DNA of 64,000 bases from Prevotella sp. (GCA_023666665.1 JAMPBN010000003.1:37058-101057), one strand, 5' to 3'. Counted from the stretch's first letter, positions 52,110-61,263 are shown. Notes: generated from the letters alone by a model not told the origin. A program made the numbers and translations.

Positions 52110-52783
52110 GAGCCCTGAGGGTCATATTATTCACACTTTTTCTGACAGGACTGATTTGTCGGGCTCAGGAGGCACCATATAAGTTTGACCTCGGGGCCGG
52201 AGCGGGCATCAGCGGCTATCTCGGCGACGTGAACCAGACCAATATGTTTCGCAACCCGGGCTTTGCCGCACAGGCCGGCTTCCGCTATATCATAGACTCC
52301 CGCTGGGCGCTCCGCACGGCGTTTACCGCCGAGGGAATCAGCGGCAATTCAGCCCAGTTCTCCAACAAGTTTCCTGACCTCAAAGACTATAAATTCAAAT
52401 CTACGGTCTATAGTCTGGACTTTCGCGGCGAATTTAACTTCCTGGCCTACGGCATGGGCGAAACCTTCAAGCGCCTGAAGCGCTGGAGCCCCTACCTGGC
52501 AATAGGTATTGGCGGCGTGCTGTCCACCACCGAAGGCAAGGTACACGGCGCATTCACCCTACCCCTGGCCGCCGGCTTCAAGTTCAAGCTGCGCGAGCGC
52601 CTGAACCTCACCGCCGAGTTCTGCATGACCAAGGCGTTTGGCGACAAGCTCGACGGCGACATCACCGACCTGCAGGGCATCAAAAGCTCATTTGCAAAAA
52701 ATACCGACTGGTATTCCAACATACTCATCAGCCTGACTTACGAATTTGGCAAGCGTTGCGAAACCTGCCACTACCAGAAATAG
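52106..52783 (+). CDS. outer membrane beta-barrel protein (DUF6089-like)
   Basis: A 225-residue exported barrel with a signal peptide (LFTLFLTGLICRAQ), then alternating strands (GAGAGISGYLGDVNQTNMF, GFRYIIDSRWALR). The C-terminal strand ends LISLTYEFGKRCETCHYQK; two cysteines near the end could form a disulfide. Start is GTG, in a GTGA overlap with the DUF6242 gene. Probably an assembly partner or substrate of BamA; its role is unknown. Confidence 0.8.
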   Translation: MRALRVILFTLFLTGLICRAQEAPYKFDLGAGAGISGYLGDVNQTNMFRNPGFAAQAGFRYIIDSRWALRTAFTAEGISGNSAQFSNKFPDLKDYKFKSTVYSLDFRGEFNFLAYGMGETFKRLKRWSPYLAIGIGGVLSTTEGKVHGAFTLPLAAGFKFKLRERLNLTAEFCMTKAFGDKLDGDITDLQGIKSSFAKNTDWYSNILISLTYEFGKRCETCHYQK

Positions 52784-52802
52784 CCACACCCCCTACCCCA
52801 CC

Positions 52803-53558
52803 ATGTCTTTCACCGAAAAACTTCGCGAAATAGACCCCACCCGACTCCCGGCCCACGTTGCCATAATCATGGACGGCAACGGACGCTGGGCAAAGGAACG
52901 CGGACTTGACCGCTGCGACGGCCACGTCAAAGGCGTAGACTCCGTACACGAAATCACCGAAGCCGCCTCGGAAATCGGCATTAAGTGGCTCACCCTCTAC
53001 ACTTTCTCCACCGAAAACTGGAACCGCCCGCAGCCTGAGGTCGACGCGCTGATGGGTCTTGTAGGCATAGCCATAGCCCGCGAAAAAGACAACCTCATAC
53101 GCAACAACGTGCGCCTCACCATTATGGGCGACCGCTCGCGCCTGCCTCAGGAAACCATTGACTGCCTCGACGACTGCATGGCGGCAACGGCCGGTTGCAC
53201 CGGTCTGACCCTTAACCTGGCAATCAGCTACTCCAGCCGCTGGGAAATCACCGAGGCGGTGCGCAAGATTGCCCGCCGCGTGGCCGACCGTGAGCTTTGG
53301 CCCGAGGACATCACCGACCAGACCATCAGCGAGTCCATGGCAATGCCCTCCCTACCCGACCCCGACCTGCTCATACGCACTGGCGGCGACTTCCGCATCT
53401 CGAACTATCTGCTGTGGCAGCTCGCCTACAGCGAACTATATTTCACCCAACTTTTTTGGCCCGACTTCGGCAAGGAACAACTCGCCGACGCTATTCTCAC
53501 GTATCAACACCGCCAACGTCGCTTCGGCCTCACCGGCGAACAAATATCTGCGAAATGA
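52803..53558 (+). CDS. uppS: isoprenyl (undecaprenyl) diphosphate synthase
   Basis: A 251-residue cis-prenyltransferase making the C55 lipid carrier for peptidoglycan and surface polysaccharide. Signature MDGNGRWAKERGLDR at about 23-37, with TLYTFSTENWNRP and the C-terminal LLIRTGGDFRISNYLLWQ. Start ATG 52803 (MSFTEKLREID). Stop overlaps bamA by ATGA. Confidence 0.96.
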   Translation: MSFTEKLREIDPTRLPAHVAIIMDGNGRWAKERGLDRCDGHVKGVDSVHEITEAASEIGIKWLTLYTFSTENWNRPQPEVDALMGLVGIAIAREKDNLIRNNVRLTIMGDRSRLPQETIDCLDDCMAATAGCTGLTLNLAISYSSRWEITEAVRKIARRVADRELWPEDITDQTISESMAMPSLPDPDLLIRTGGDFRISNYLLWQLAYSELYFTQLFWPDFGKEQLADAILTYQHRQRRFGLTGEQISAK

Positions 53559-56197
53559 CTTCATTACGATTGCGCCTTAAACTCCTGTTAATCGGCCTTG
53601 CAGCTCTCAGCGTAGCCGCTCAGACACTCCCGACCGACACTATTCAGACCCCTAAGGTTACATACAACAACACGCCGCGAACCTACACCATAGCCGGGAT
53701 TGAAATCACCGGCGCGCCCAACTATTCGCCCCAGGTGATTCAAAACTACGCCGGCCTCAACGTTGGCGACCGCATAGAGATTCCCGGCTCGGAAATCACC
53801 AACGCGTCAAAACGCCTTATGGCACAGGGACTTTTTTCGCAGGTCAAGGTGCGAGTGGCAAAAACCGCCGGCAATCAGGCATGGCTGGTCTACGACCTGC
53901 GTCAGCAGCCGCGCATCCACGACATTGAATATCTCGGCATGAAAAAGAACGAGCGCGAAGATATTCAAACCCGCCTCCACCTGACAAAGGGCAACCAGAT
54001 TTCGCAAAACATCGTTGACATCATAATCAAGGTAATCAAAGACTACTACAAGGAAAAGGGCTTCAACAACGCCGACGTGCGCGTAGACCTGATTGACGCG
54101 CTCGACGCCCCCAACGAACAGATAGTAAAAATCAAGGTTGACCGCAGCAACAAGGTGAAAGTCAACTCCATCAACTTCACCGGCAACGAAGTCTTCACCG
54201 ACCGCCAGCTGCGCAACGCCATGAAGAAGACCAACATCAACTCAGACCTCATAAAGCTCTTCAGCCAAAAGAAATTCACCGAGGCTGACTATGAAGCCGA
54301 CCTTGAACGCATTCTCGAAAAATATAACGAACACGGCTACCGCGATGCCGTCATCACGGCTGACAGCGTAGTACCCAACCCCGAGAACGGCAAGGTTGAC
54401 ATCTACATCAGCCTTGACGAAGGCAAGCAATACTACCTGCGCTCAATCAACTGGGTTGGCAACACCGTGTATCAGAGCGACCGCCTGCAGGAGGTACTCG
54501 ACATCAAGCCGGGCGGCGTGTTCAACGAAAAACTCCTCAAAAAGCGCCTCACCGAAGACGAAGATGCCGTAGGCAACGCTTACTACAACCAAGGCTACAT
54601 CTTTGCCAACATCACCCCGATTGACCGCCACATTGAGGGAGACTCCATTGATCTGGAGCTGCAAGTTATTGAAGGCCCACAGGCGCGCATCAACGCCGTG
54701 AATATCAACGGCAACGACAGATTATATGAAAAAGTTGTGCGCCGCGAACTGCGCGTGCGCCCCGGCGACCTCTTCAACCGCGACGCTCTTATGCGTTCAA
54801 TGCGAGAAATTATGCAGATGGGCCATTTCGATCCTGAAGCAGTGAGCCCCGACGTGCAGCCCAACCAGGAAGACGGCACCGTAGACATCAACTGGAACCT
54901 CACCTCAAAAGCCAACGACCAGATCGAGCTCTCGCTTGGCTGGGGTCAGAGCGGCCTCATCGGTAAGGTGGGACTGAAGTTCACCAACTTCTCGATCAAA
55001 AACCTCTTCCACCCCAAGACCTATAAGGGACTCATTCCGCAGGGCGACGGACAAACCTTCTCGCTGAGCGTGCAGACCAACGCCCGCTACTATCAGGCAT
55101 ATCAGGTGAGCTTCCTCGACCCCTGGTTCGGCGGCAAGCGCCCCAACGCCCTCTCCATCACCGGCTACTATTCGCGCCAAACCGGCATCTCCTCGAGCTT
55201 CTACAACAAGAACTACCTAAACAATATGTATAACTACGGCTATGGCTACGGTTACGGCTATGGTTATGGCAACGACTACTATAACTCCTCGAGCTATCAA
55301 GACGCCTACGACCCCAACAAGGTTTTGCAGATGGCCGGCGTCACCGTGGGCTTCGGCAAGCGCCTGAACTGGCCCGACGACTATTTCACATTCAACGCCG
55401 AGCTGACTTACAACTTCTACGGCCTGAAAAACTGGGAATACCTCTTCAAGTTCTCCAACGGCAACTCAAACTCTCTGGTGCTCGGCCTGACCCTGGCCCG
55501 CAACTCCATTGACAACCCTCTGTTCACCCGCAGCGGCTCAATGTTCCAGCTCAACCTGCAGCTCACCCCCCCGGCATCGCTCTTTATGCCCGGCCGCAAC
55601 TGGGCAAAACTTGCCGAAGAAGCCGAAACCAACCAGACCACCCGCACCGAACTCTACAAGTGGGTGGAATACTGGAAACTACGCTTCCACTCGCGCACTT
55701 ACACCCCGCTCATCAACCCCAACGGCAAGTACACGCTGGTGTTGATGACCCGCGCCGACTTCGGCCTGTTAGGCTCCTACAACAAATACCTCAAATCGCC
55801 GTTTGAAACCTTCTACGTGGGCGGCGACGGTATGAGCGGCTCCTACACATACGCCACAGAGACCATTGCCCTGCGTGGCTACGACAACGGCGCATTCACC
55901 CCTTACGGCCGCGAGGGCTACGCCTACACCCGCTTCGGCGTTGAGCTCCACTTCCCCTTCCTGCTGCAACCCACCACCACCATCTACGGCCTGGTATTTG
56001 CCGAAGCCGGCAACGCCTGGACCTCGGTCAGCGACTTCAACCCCTTCCAGCTCAAGCGCTCGGCCGGCGTTGGTGTGCGCGTCTACCTGCCGATGGTCGG
56101 CCTGCTCGGCGTTGACTGGGGCTACGGCTTTGACCGCGACGCTTACGGCACACGCGGTGGCTCCCACTTCCACTTTGTCCTCGGCCAGGAATTCTAA
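53555..56197 (+). CDS. bamA: outer membrane protein assembly factor BamA
   Basis: An 880-residue Omp85 protein that folds barrels into the outer membrane. Signal peptide about 1-22; five POTRA domains at about 35-440 (for example IHDIEYLGMKKNERED, VNSINFTGNEVFTDRQLR, LRSINWVGNTVYQS); a 16-strand barrel to the C-terminus, ending GGSHFHFVLGQEF with a terminal Phe. One barrel loop (about 556-576) is NMYNYGYGYGYGYGYGND, a tandem repeat absent from usual relatives. Directly preceded by uppS and followed by an inserted HEPN/MNT pair. Confidence 0.95.
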   Translation: MTSLRLRLKLLLIGLAALSVAAQTLPTDTIQTPKVTYNNTPRTYTIAGIEITGAPNYSPQVIQNYAGLNVGDRIEIPGSEITNASKRLMAQGLFSQVKVRVAKTAGNQAWLVYDLRQQPRIHDIEYLGMKKNEREDIQTRLHLTKGNQISQNIVDIIIKVIKDYYKEKGFNNADVRVDLIDALDAPNEQIVKIKVDRSNKVKVNSINFTGNEVFTDRQLRNAMKKTNINSDLIKLFSQKKFTEADYEADLERILEKYNEHGYRDAVITADSVVPNPENGKVDIYISLDEGKQYYLRSINWVGNTVYQSDRLQEVLDIKPGGVFNEKLLKKRLTEDEDAVGNAYYNQGYIFANITPIDRHIEGDSIDLELQVIEGPQARINAVNINGNDRLYEKVVRRELRVRPGDLFNRDALMRSMREIMQMGHFDPEAVSPDVQPNQEDGTVDINWNLTSKANDQIELSLGWGQSGLIGKVGLKFTNFSIKNLFHPKTYKGLIPQGDGQTFSLSVQTNARYYQAYQVSFLDPWFGGKRPNALSITGYYSRQTGISSSFYNKNYLNNMYNYGYGYGYGYGYGNDYYNSSSYQDAYDPNKVLQMAGVTVGFGKRLNWPDDYFTFNAELTYNFYGLKNWEYLFKFSNGNSNSLVLGLTLARNSIDNPLFTRSGSMFQLNLQLTPPASLFMPGRNWAKLAEEAETNQTTRTELYKWVEYWKLRFHSRTYTPLINPNGKYTLVLMTRADFGLLGSYNKYLKSPFETFYVGGDGMSGSYTYATETIALRGYDNGAFTPYGREGYAYTRFGVELHFPFLLQPTTTIYGLVFAEAGNAWTSVSDFNPFQLKRSAGVGVRVYLPMVGLLGVDWGYGFDRDAYGTRGGSHFHFVLGQEF
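55235..55270 (+). repeat. TAYGGY hexamer array in bamA
   Basis: Six codon-pair units (TAC/TAT GGC/GGT) in tandem encode the (YG)6 tract of a BamA loop. Such arrays can change in copy number. Confidence 0.8.
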
Positions 56198-56206
56198 TCA
56201 ACAACT

Positions 56207-56596
56207 ATGAACGACGAAAAAGTAAAATACTGGGTTGAGCTTGCCGATTATGATTATGAAACGGCTATAGCTATGCTTGAATCCAAGCGCTACCTATACG
56301 TCGGGTTTATGTGTCATCAAGTGATTGAAAAAATGCTTAAAGCGCATTGGACTAAAAACCTCGAGGAGCCACCTCTGAAAATTCATTCTCTCGCCCGACT
56401 GGCAGAGCGTTCAGGGCTGGATAGTGAAATGACAGAAGAGCAACAAAATTTCATTGACTTGCTTGAACCATTAAACATTGAGTCCCGTTATCCGTCATAT
56501 AAACAAAGACTAATGAACGCCTTGAATAGCGAGCGCTGCAAAGAACTCATTGACAGGACCAATGAATTACGCATATGGATAAAGAACAAGCTATAA
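56207..56596 (+). CDS. HEPN domain protein
   Basis: A 129-residue helical HEPN protein (VELADYDYETAIAMLESK, FMCHQVIEKMLKAHW, IHSLARLAE, then RYPSYKQRLMNAL). The RYP-type segment stands where catalytic HEPN nucleases often have Rx4-6H; a His is not clearly present there. It overlaps the nucleotidyltransferase gene by 22 bp, so the two form a HEPN/MNT toxin-antitoxin module. It begins 9 bp after bamA. Confidence 0.88.
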   Translation: MNDEKVKYWVELADYDYETAIAMLESKRYLYVGFMCHQVIEKMLKAHWTKNLEEPPLKIHSLARLAERSGLDSEMTEEQQNFIDLLEPLNIESRYPSYKQRLMNALNSERCKELIDRTNELRIWIKNKL

Positions 56597-56871
56597 AACT
56601 GGCAAGGAGATATAAATCGCTGCTGGAGGAGTACCTTCCGGTAAAGGCGTTATATCTTTATGGGTCATTCAGCAAGGATACATATACGAAAGACAGCGAT
56701 ATTGATATTGCCGTAGTAGTTGACAGCCTGGACAGTGATTACTTTGCAGACACCCCGATTCTTTGGAAAATAAAACGTCGAATAAGCAATCTTATCGAGC
56801 CGGTGTTGCTTACTGAAGATAAAAATAATCCATTATTTTCAGACATACTTCGCACAGGAATTCTAATTTAA
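56575..56871 (+). CDS. minimal nucleotidyltransferase (MNT) antitoxin
   Basis: A 98-residue nucleotidyltransferase of the Pol-beta fold with GSFSKDTYTKDSDIDIAVV at about 30-48 (the GSxAxG...DxD motif). In HEPN/MNT systems the MNT protein neutralises the HEPN toxin, in studied cases by AMPylation. Base composition is AT-richer than bamA and ompH on either side, suggesting insertion into the envelope operon. Confidence 0.88.
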   Translation: MDKEQAIKLARRYKSLLEEYLPVKALYLYGSFSKDTYTKDSDIDIAVVVDSLDSDYFADTPILWKIKRRISNLIEPVLLTEDKNNPLFSDILRTGILI

Positions 56872-56912
56872 ACTTTTTGCAGGCGAGATTGTCTATATAA
56901 GTAAAGCCCCTT

Positions 56913-57434
56913 ATGAAAATGAAGAAGACTCTGTTACTTTTGGCGCTCCTGTTGGGCTCAGCCCTTGGCGCCGCAGCTCAGAAATATGCACTGGTGGATA
57001 TGGAGTATATCCTGAAAAACTACCCGCAGTATGAAATGGCCAACGAGCAGCTCAACCAGCTCTCACAGCGCTGGCAGCGCGAGGTCGAAGCCAAAAACGC
57101 AGAGGCTGAAAACCTCTACAAGAACTACCAGTCGGAACTGGTGTTTATGACCGACACACAAAAGAAAGCCAAAGAACAGGAGATTGTCAACGCCGAAAAG
57201 GCCGCCACGGACCTCAAATACAAATACTTCGGCCCCGAGGGCGAACTCTACACCAAGCGCCAGAGCCTGATGGAACCGATTCAGAACGAAATCTACAACG
57301 CCATCAAAAAAATTGCCGAAGAAAAGGGATACCAAACGGTCTTTGACCGCGCATCGTCGGCCAACATCATCTACGCCTCGCCCCGCATCGACATTTCCAA
57401 CGAGGTGCTCAACCGGTTGGGCTATGGGAAATAG
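56913..57434 (+). CDS. OmpH/Skp-family periplasmic chaperone (first copy)
   Basis: A 173-residue secreted chaperone (signal peptide about 1-22, LLGSALGAAAQ). KYALVDMEYILKNYPQYEMAN, a coiled-coil arm (RWQREVEAKNAEAENLYKNY, KKAKEQEIVNAEK), and a final beta-strand part. It holds unfolded outer-membrane proteins on the way to BamA. Normally it would follow bamA directly; the HEPN/MNT pair now lies between. Its TAG stop is the first three bases of a GGCGTTGGG repeat. Confidence 0.9.
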   Translation: MKMKKTLLLLALLLGSALGAAAQKYALVDMEYILKNYPQYEMANEQLNQLSQRWQREVEAKNAEAENLYKNYQSELVFMTDTQKKAKEQEIVNAEKAATDLKYKYFGPEGELYTKRQSLMEPIQNEIYNAIKKIAEEKGYQTVFDRASSANIIYASPRIDISNEVLNRLGYGK

Positions 57435-57460
57435 GCGTTGGGCGTTGGGCATTAGGTTAA
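57432..57460 (+). repeat. GGCGTTGGG spacer repeat after ompH
   Basis: TAGGCGTTGGGCGTTGGGC matches exactly the 42807 copy for 19 bp and again supplies the stop codon of the upstream gene, then diverges to ATTAGGTTAATAAAT. Confidence 0.75.
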
Positions 57461-57497
57461 TAAATCCTAAGCGTTTTGCTAAATTAAATTAATTTAC

Positions 57498-57505
57498 TAC
57501 CTTTG
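57498..57505 (+). promoter_or_regulatory. second ompH promoter -7 box
   Basis: TACCTTTG, 31 nt before the ATG at 57536. Confidence 0.6.
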
Positions 57506-57535
57506 CACACAAATTAAATTCAACCATACCGAACT

Positions 57536-58030
57536 ATGATTAAGAAACTTCTCTTGGCCTTGGCCATCATGCTCCCCACCTGCGCATTCGCTCAGGCTAA
57601 ATTCGGCGTTGTCAACGCTCAAGACATTCTTCAGGTAATGCCCGAGGCAAAAGACGCTCAAGACAAGCTCGCTGCCGCCTCTAAGACCCTTGAAGACGAA
57701 TACGGTCGCCTCGTTGACGAAATCAACAAGAAATACGAAGAATATCAAAACCTCTCGGCCGATTCGCCCGCATCAATCCGCGAACGCCGCGAGCAGGAAA
57801 TCCAAGACCTCACCCAGCGCATGCAGGCCTTCCAGCAAAAAGCCCAGCAAGACCTCCAGCGCCAGGAGCAAACCCTTATGGCACCCGTGCAGACCAAGCT
57901 CCTTGATGCCATCAAGGCCGTTGGCGCTGAAAAAGGTTTCTCGATGATATTCCCCGACGGAGTGGCCATCTACACCGGCACCGACATCATCGACGTTACC
58001 GCCGACGTGAAAGTAAAACTCGGACTTTAA
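57536..58030 (+). CDS. OmpH/Skp-family periplasmic chaperone (second copy)
   Basis: A 164-residue paralogue of the preceding gene: signal peptide (LAIMLPTCAFAQA), KFGVVNAQDILQVMPEAKDA, a long coiled coil (LEDEYGRLVDEINKKYEEYQ, RERREQEIQDLTQRMQAFQQ) and the final IYTGTDIIDVTADVKVKLGL. It has its own promoter and terminator, so it can be expressed apart from the BAM operon. Its stop lies at the edge of a spacer repeat. Confidence 0.9.
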   Translation: MIKKLLLALAIMLPTCAFAQAKFGVVNAQDILQVMPEAKDAQDKLAAASKTLEDEYGRLVDEINKKYEEYQNLSADSPASIRERREQEIQDLTQRMQAFQQKAQQDLQRQEQTLMAPVQTKLLDAIKAVGAEKGFSMIFPDGVAIYTGTDIIDVTADVKVKLGL

Positions 58031-58083
58031 GCCTTAGGCTTTGGGCCTTAGGCAATTAGTAATTAGTAATTCTTAATTCTTAA
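58026..58083 (+). repeat. TTAGGCTTTGGGCC and AATTAGT spacer repeats
   Basis: Imperfect units CCTTAGGCTTTGGGCCTTAGGC followed by AATTAGT / AATTCTT units. A related AATTAGTAATTC recurs at 58159-58170. Confidence 0.6.
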
Positions 58084-58094
58084 TTTTTTGGAAG

Positions 58095-58124
58095 CGACGG
58101 TTTTTAAACCGTCGTTTCTTATTT
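58095..58124 (+). terminator. terminator after the second ompH
   Basis: Stem CGACGGTT / AACCGTCG with a TTTA-type loop followed by TTTCTTATTTT. Confidence 0.8.
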
Positions 58125-58182
58125 TATGGTTACAAACAGTCACTAATTGCCAAATGCTAATTAGTAATTCAAAATTTTTTCG

Positions 58183-58190
58183 TATATTTG
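58183..58190 (+). promoter_or_regulatory. secDF promoter -7 box
   Basis: TATATTTG, 78 nt before the ATG at 58269. A longer in-frame start at 58188 would lie inside this box and is rejected. Confidence 0.55.
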
Positions 58191-58268
58191 CGCGCATTTT
58201 GGCATAAAATGCCCTATCGCGAAAATATAATTCAAACCAATTTTAATAAAGTTTTTTCTTACAAACAC

Positions 58269-61130
58269 ATGAACAGCAAAGGTTCTTTAGGAAGCATCGT
58301 GGCGGGTGTAATCGCCATCTTCCTCGTACTTATCTGCCTGTTCTATCTGTCGTTTACCTGGAAGGGTAGCCAGATTGAAAACCAAGGCAAAGAGTACGCC
58401 GTAGCCGTAGCCGGCGCCGACGACACCACCGACGCTTACACTGCGGCCTACAAGCATTACATGGACTCCATAGCACTGGAGCCGGTTTACATGGGATATA
58501 CATACGCTGAAGTTCAGCGCTGGGGCGTGGGCCTCGGCCTCGACCTCAAAGGCGGTATGAACGTTACCCTTCAGGTCAATATGGGCGACATGATCAAAGC
58601 CATGGCCGCAGACTCCAACGGCACCACCCTGCGCCGCGCCGTCCAAGCCACCGACTCAATTGCCTACGCAGCCCCTGAAACTGAATACGTAGAAACCTTC
58701 ATCGAACAATACAAGGCCGCTGCCAACAACCCGCAGGTTGACTTCTCGGTAGTGTTCCCCGACGTTATTAAAAACGATGGAACCAACTACGGCGCAGTTG
58801 CCGACAAGCTCAAAGCCGAAGCCCAGGACCGCGTGAACACCTCAGCAACCAACGTGCTCCGCAACCGTATCGACGCTTTCGGTGTTGTTTCGCCCAACAT
58901 TCAGGTACTCCAAGGCAAACAAGGTCAGATTCTTCTCGAGCTCCCCGGCGTTAAGGAACACGAGCGCGTTCGCGACCTGCTCCAGCGCTCCGCTAACCTT
59001 GAGTTCTACGAGATGTATAACCTCAACGAGCTCACCGAGGGTCTGCGCAAGGCCTACAGCGCCCAAAACGACACCCTGGGCAACTTCCTGATGCCCGCGC
59101 AATACAACAGCCCCGTAATCGGCTACGCAAAGGCCAAAGACAAAGCCACAATCATGGCCATCTTTGCCGCTCCCGAGGTCAAGGCCACCCTGCCCAACAA
59201 CCTCAAGCTCGCCTGGAGCAACAAGGCGCTCAACCCCGATATGGTCGGCGGCCAGAAAGACATCTACTCCCTGGTTGCCCTGCGCACCGACATCGACCCC
59301 GAAACCCACGAACAGCGTCCCCGAATGAACGGCGACAACATCGTTGACGCCTCGACCGACTTCGACCAGATGCGCGGCCAGACCGTCAATATGCGCATGA
59401 ACCCCGAAGGCGCACGCCAGTGGGCTGCCGTTACCCGCGCCAATGTTGGCAAACCCGTTGCCATAGTGCTCGACGACGTTGTTTACTCCTACCCCGTAAT
59501 CAACACCGTAATCGAGGGCGGCTCCTCCGAAATCACCGGCGACTTCACCGTACAGGAAGCCCAAGACCTTGCCAACGTGCTCAAATCCGGTAAGATGACC
59601 GCCCGCGTAAGCATCATCTCCGACATGGTTGTTGGCCCGAGCCTCGGCACCGCAGCTATTCAGAGCGGTATGATTTCATTCGTTGTAGCCCTGGTGCTGC
59701 TGATGATCTTCATGTGCCTGATGTACGGCCTGATTCCCGGCCTCGTTGCCAACCTCGGCCTTATCCTCAACATCTTCTTCACCTTCGGTATCCTCGCCTC
59801 CTTCCAGGCCGTGCTTACCCTCTCCGGTATTGCCGGTATCGTGCTCGCCCTGGGTATGGCAGTAGATGCCAACGTGCTCATTTTTGAGCGCGCCAAAGAA
59901 GAACTCCGCGCAGGCAAGAACGCCCGCAACGCCATTGCAGACGGCTACGCCAACGCCTTCTCCGCAATCTTCGACTCCAACCTCACCTCTATCATCACCG
60001 GCATCATCCTGCTCCTCTTCGGCACCGGCCCCATCAAGGGCTTCGCCACCACCCTCATCATCGGCCTCTGCTGCTCGTTCTTCACCGCAGTATATCTGAC
60101 CCGCCTGGTGTTCATCATGGGCGCCAAGAGCAAGAGCTTCCAGTCGCTGACGTTCGACACCAAGCTCTCGCGCAAGATGTTTGTCAACAGCCACTACAAC
60201 TTCCTGGGTGCCCGCAAGGTCAGCTTCACGGTAGTTGCAGTTGTCTGCGTTGCAATCGTAGCCTCACTCTTTGTCCGCGGCCTCAATCAGGGCATTGACT
60301 TCTCCGGCGGCCGCAACTACGTGGTTAAGTTCGACCACCCCGTTGAAGCCTCAAAGATTCAAGCCGACCTCGCCCCCCTGTTCGACGGCGCATCGCTCAG
60401 CGTTATCACCATCGAAAACAAAAATCAGGTTCGCGTATCTACCAACTACAAAATCAAAGACTCCAATCCCGAAGTTGAATCTGAAATCGTAGAACTCCTC
60501 TTCAAGGGTCTCCAGCCCGAAATGAACGGCATCACCCCCGAGCAATTCTCCACGGCCAACACCGAATTCGGCCTCATACAGTCGCAGAAAGTCGGTCCCT
60601 CAGTTGCCGACGATATGAAGAAAGACGCCTACATCGCCGTAACCCTCGCGCTTATTGCGATGTTCCTCTACATCCTTATCCGCTTCCGCAACGTGGCATT
60701 CTCACTCGGCGCTCTCGCCGCCGTGGCCTTCACCGCGTTCACCATCATCGGCTTCTACAGCTGGTGCTATGGCTGGGTACCCTTCTCAATGGAGATTGAC
60801 CAGACGTTTATCGCCGCCATACTTACCGTAATCGGCTATCAGATTAACGATACCGTGGTAGTATTCGACCGCGTGCGCGAAAACATCACCCTCTATCCCA
60901 AGCAGAACTTCTTCGACCTCGTAAACAAGTCGATTAACTCCACCTTGGGACGTACGATCATGACCTCCGTGTCAACCCTGCTCGTGTTGCTCTGCATCTT
61001 CATTCTCGGCGGTGAAGCAATCCGCGCATTCACCTTCGCAATGATTATGGGCGTGATTATCGGTACACTATCCACCATCTTCATCGCTGCCCCGGTTGCC
61101 TACCTCACCAACAAGAAAAAAGCCGCATAA
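58269..61130 (+). CDS. secDF: fused protein translocase subunit SecDF
   Basis: A 953-residue RND-type membrane protein that uses the proton gradient to pull exported proteins through SecYEG. The SecD half (about 1-600) has GLDLKGGMNVTLQV, NRIDAFGVVSPNIQVLQGKQ, and membrane segments with ALGMAVDANVLIFERAKEEL. The SecF half (about 640-953) has NQGIDFSGGRNYVVKF and GYQINDTVVVFDRVREN, with the proton-relay Asp residues. The fused form is normal for Bacteroidetes. Confidence 0.95.
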   Translation: MNSKGSLGSIVAGVIAIFLVLICLFYLSFTWKGSQIENQGKEYAVAVAGADDTTDAYTAAYKHYMDSIALEPVYMGYTYAEVQRWGVGLGLDLKGGMNVTLQVNMGDMIKAMAADSNGTTLRRAVQATDSIAYAAPETEYVETFIEQYKAAANNPQVDFSVVFPDVIKNDGTNYGAVADKLKAEAQDRVNTSATNVLRNRIDAFGVVSPNIQVLQGKQGQILLELPGVKEHERVRDLLQRSANLEFYEMYNLNELTEGLRKAYSAQNDTLGNFLMPAQYNSPVIGYAKAKDKATIMAIFAAPEVKATLPNNLKLAWSNKALNPDMVGGQKDIYSLVALRTDIDPETHEQRPRMNGDNIVDASTDFDQMRGQTVNMRMNPEGARQWAAVTRANVGKPVAIVLDDVVYSYPVINTVIEGGSSEITGDFTVQEAQDLANVLKSGKMTARVSIISDMVVGPSLGTAAIQSGMISFVVALVLLMIFMCLMYGLIPGLVANLGLILNIFFTFGILASFQAVLTLSGIAGIVLALGMAVDANVLIFERAKEELRAGKNARNAIADGYANAFSAIFDSNLTSIITGIILLLFGTGPIKGFATTLIIGLCCSFFTAVYLTRLVFIMGAKSKSFQSLTFDTKLSRKMFVNSHYNFLGARKVSFTVVAVVCVAIVASLFVRGLNQGIDFSGGRNYVVKFDHPVEASKIQADLAPLFDGASLSVITIENKNQVRVSTNYKIKDSNPEVESEIVELLFKGLQPEMNGITPEQFSTANTEFGLIQSQKVGPSVADDMKKDAYIAVTLALIAMFLYILIRFRNVAFSLGALAAVAFTAFTIIGFYSWCYGWVPFSMEIDQTFIAAILTVIGYQINDTVVVFDRVRENITLYPKQNFFDLVNKSINSTLGRTIMTSVSTLLVLLCIFILGGEAIRAFTFAMIMGVIIGTLSTIFIAAPVAYLTNKKKAA

Positions 61131-61144
61131 AGAATTAAATTTTA

Positions 61145-61260
61145 AAGTGTAAAGTGGCGGAGTGGCGGAGTGGCAAAGTTAAAACACTCCTCACTCCGCC
61201 ACTTTACCACTCCGCCACTCCGCCACTCCGCCACTCCGCCACTCCGCCACTCCGCCACTT
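61145..61260. repeat. CCGCCACT octamer arrays in inverted arrangement
   Basis: GTGGCGGA units (61153-61174) face about seven CCGCCACT units (61197-61259), with a short AT-rich spacer, so the region can fold into a long GC-rich hairpin. It fills the spacer from secDF to 4 bp before the next ATG. The same octamer occurs at 42846-42888. Confidence 0.8.
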
Positions 61261-61263
61261 AAC

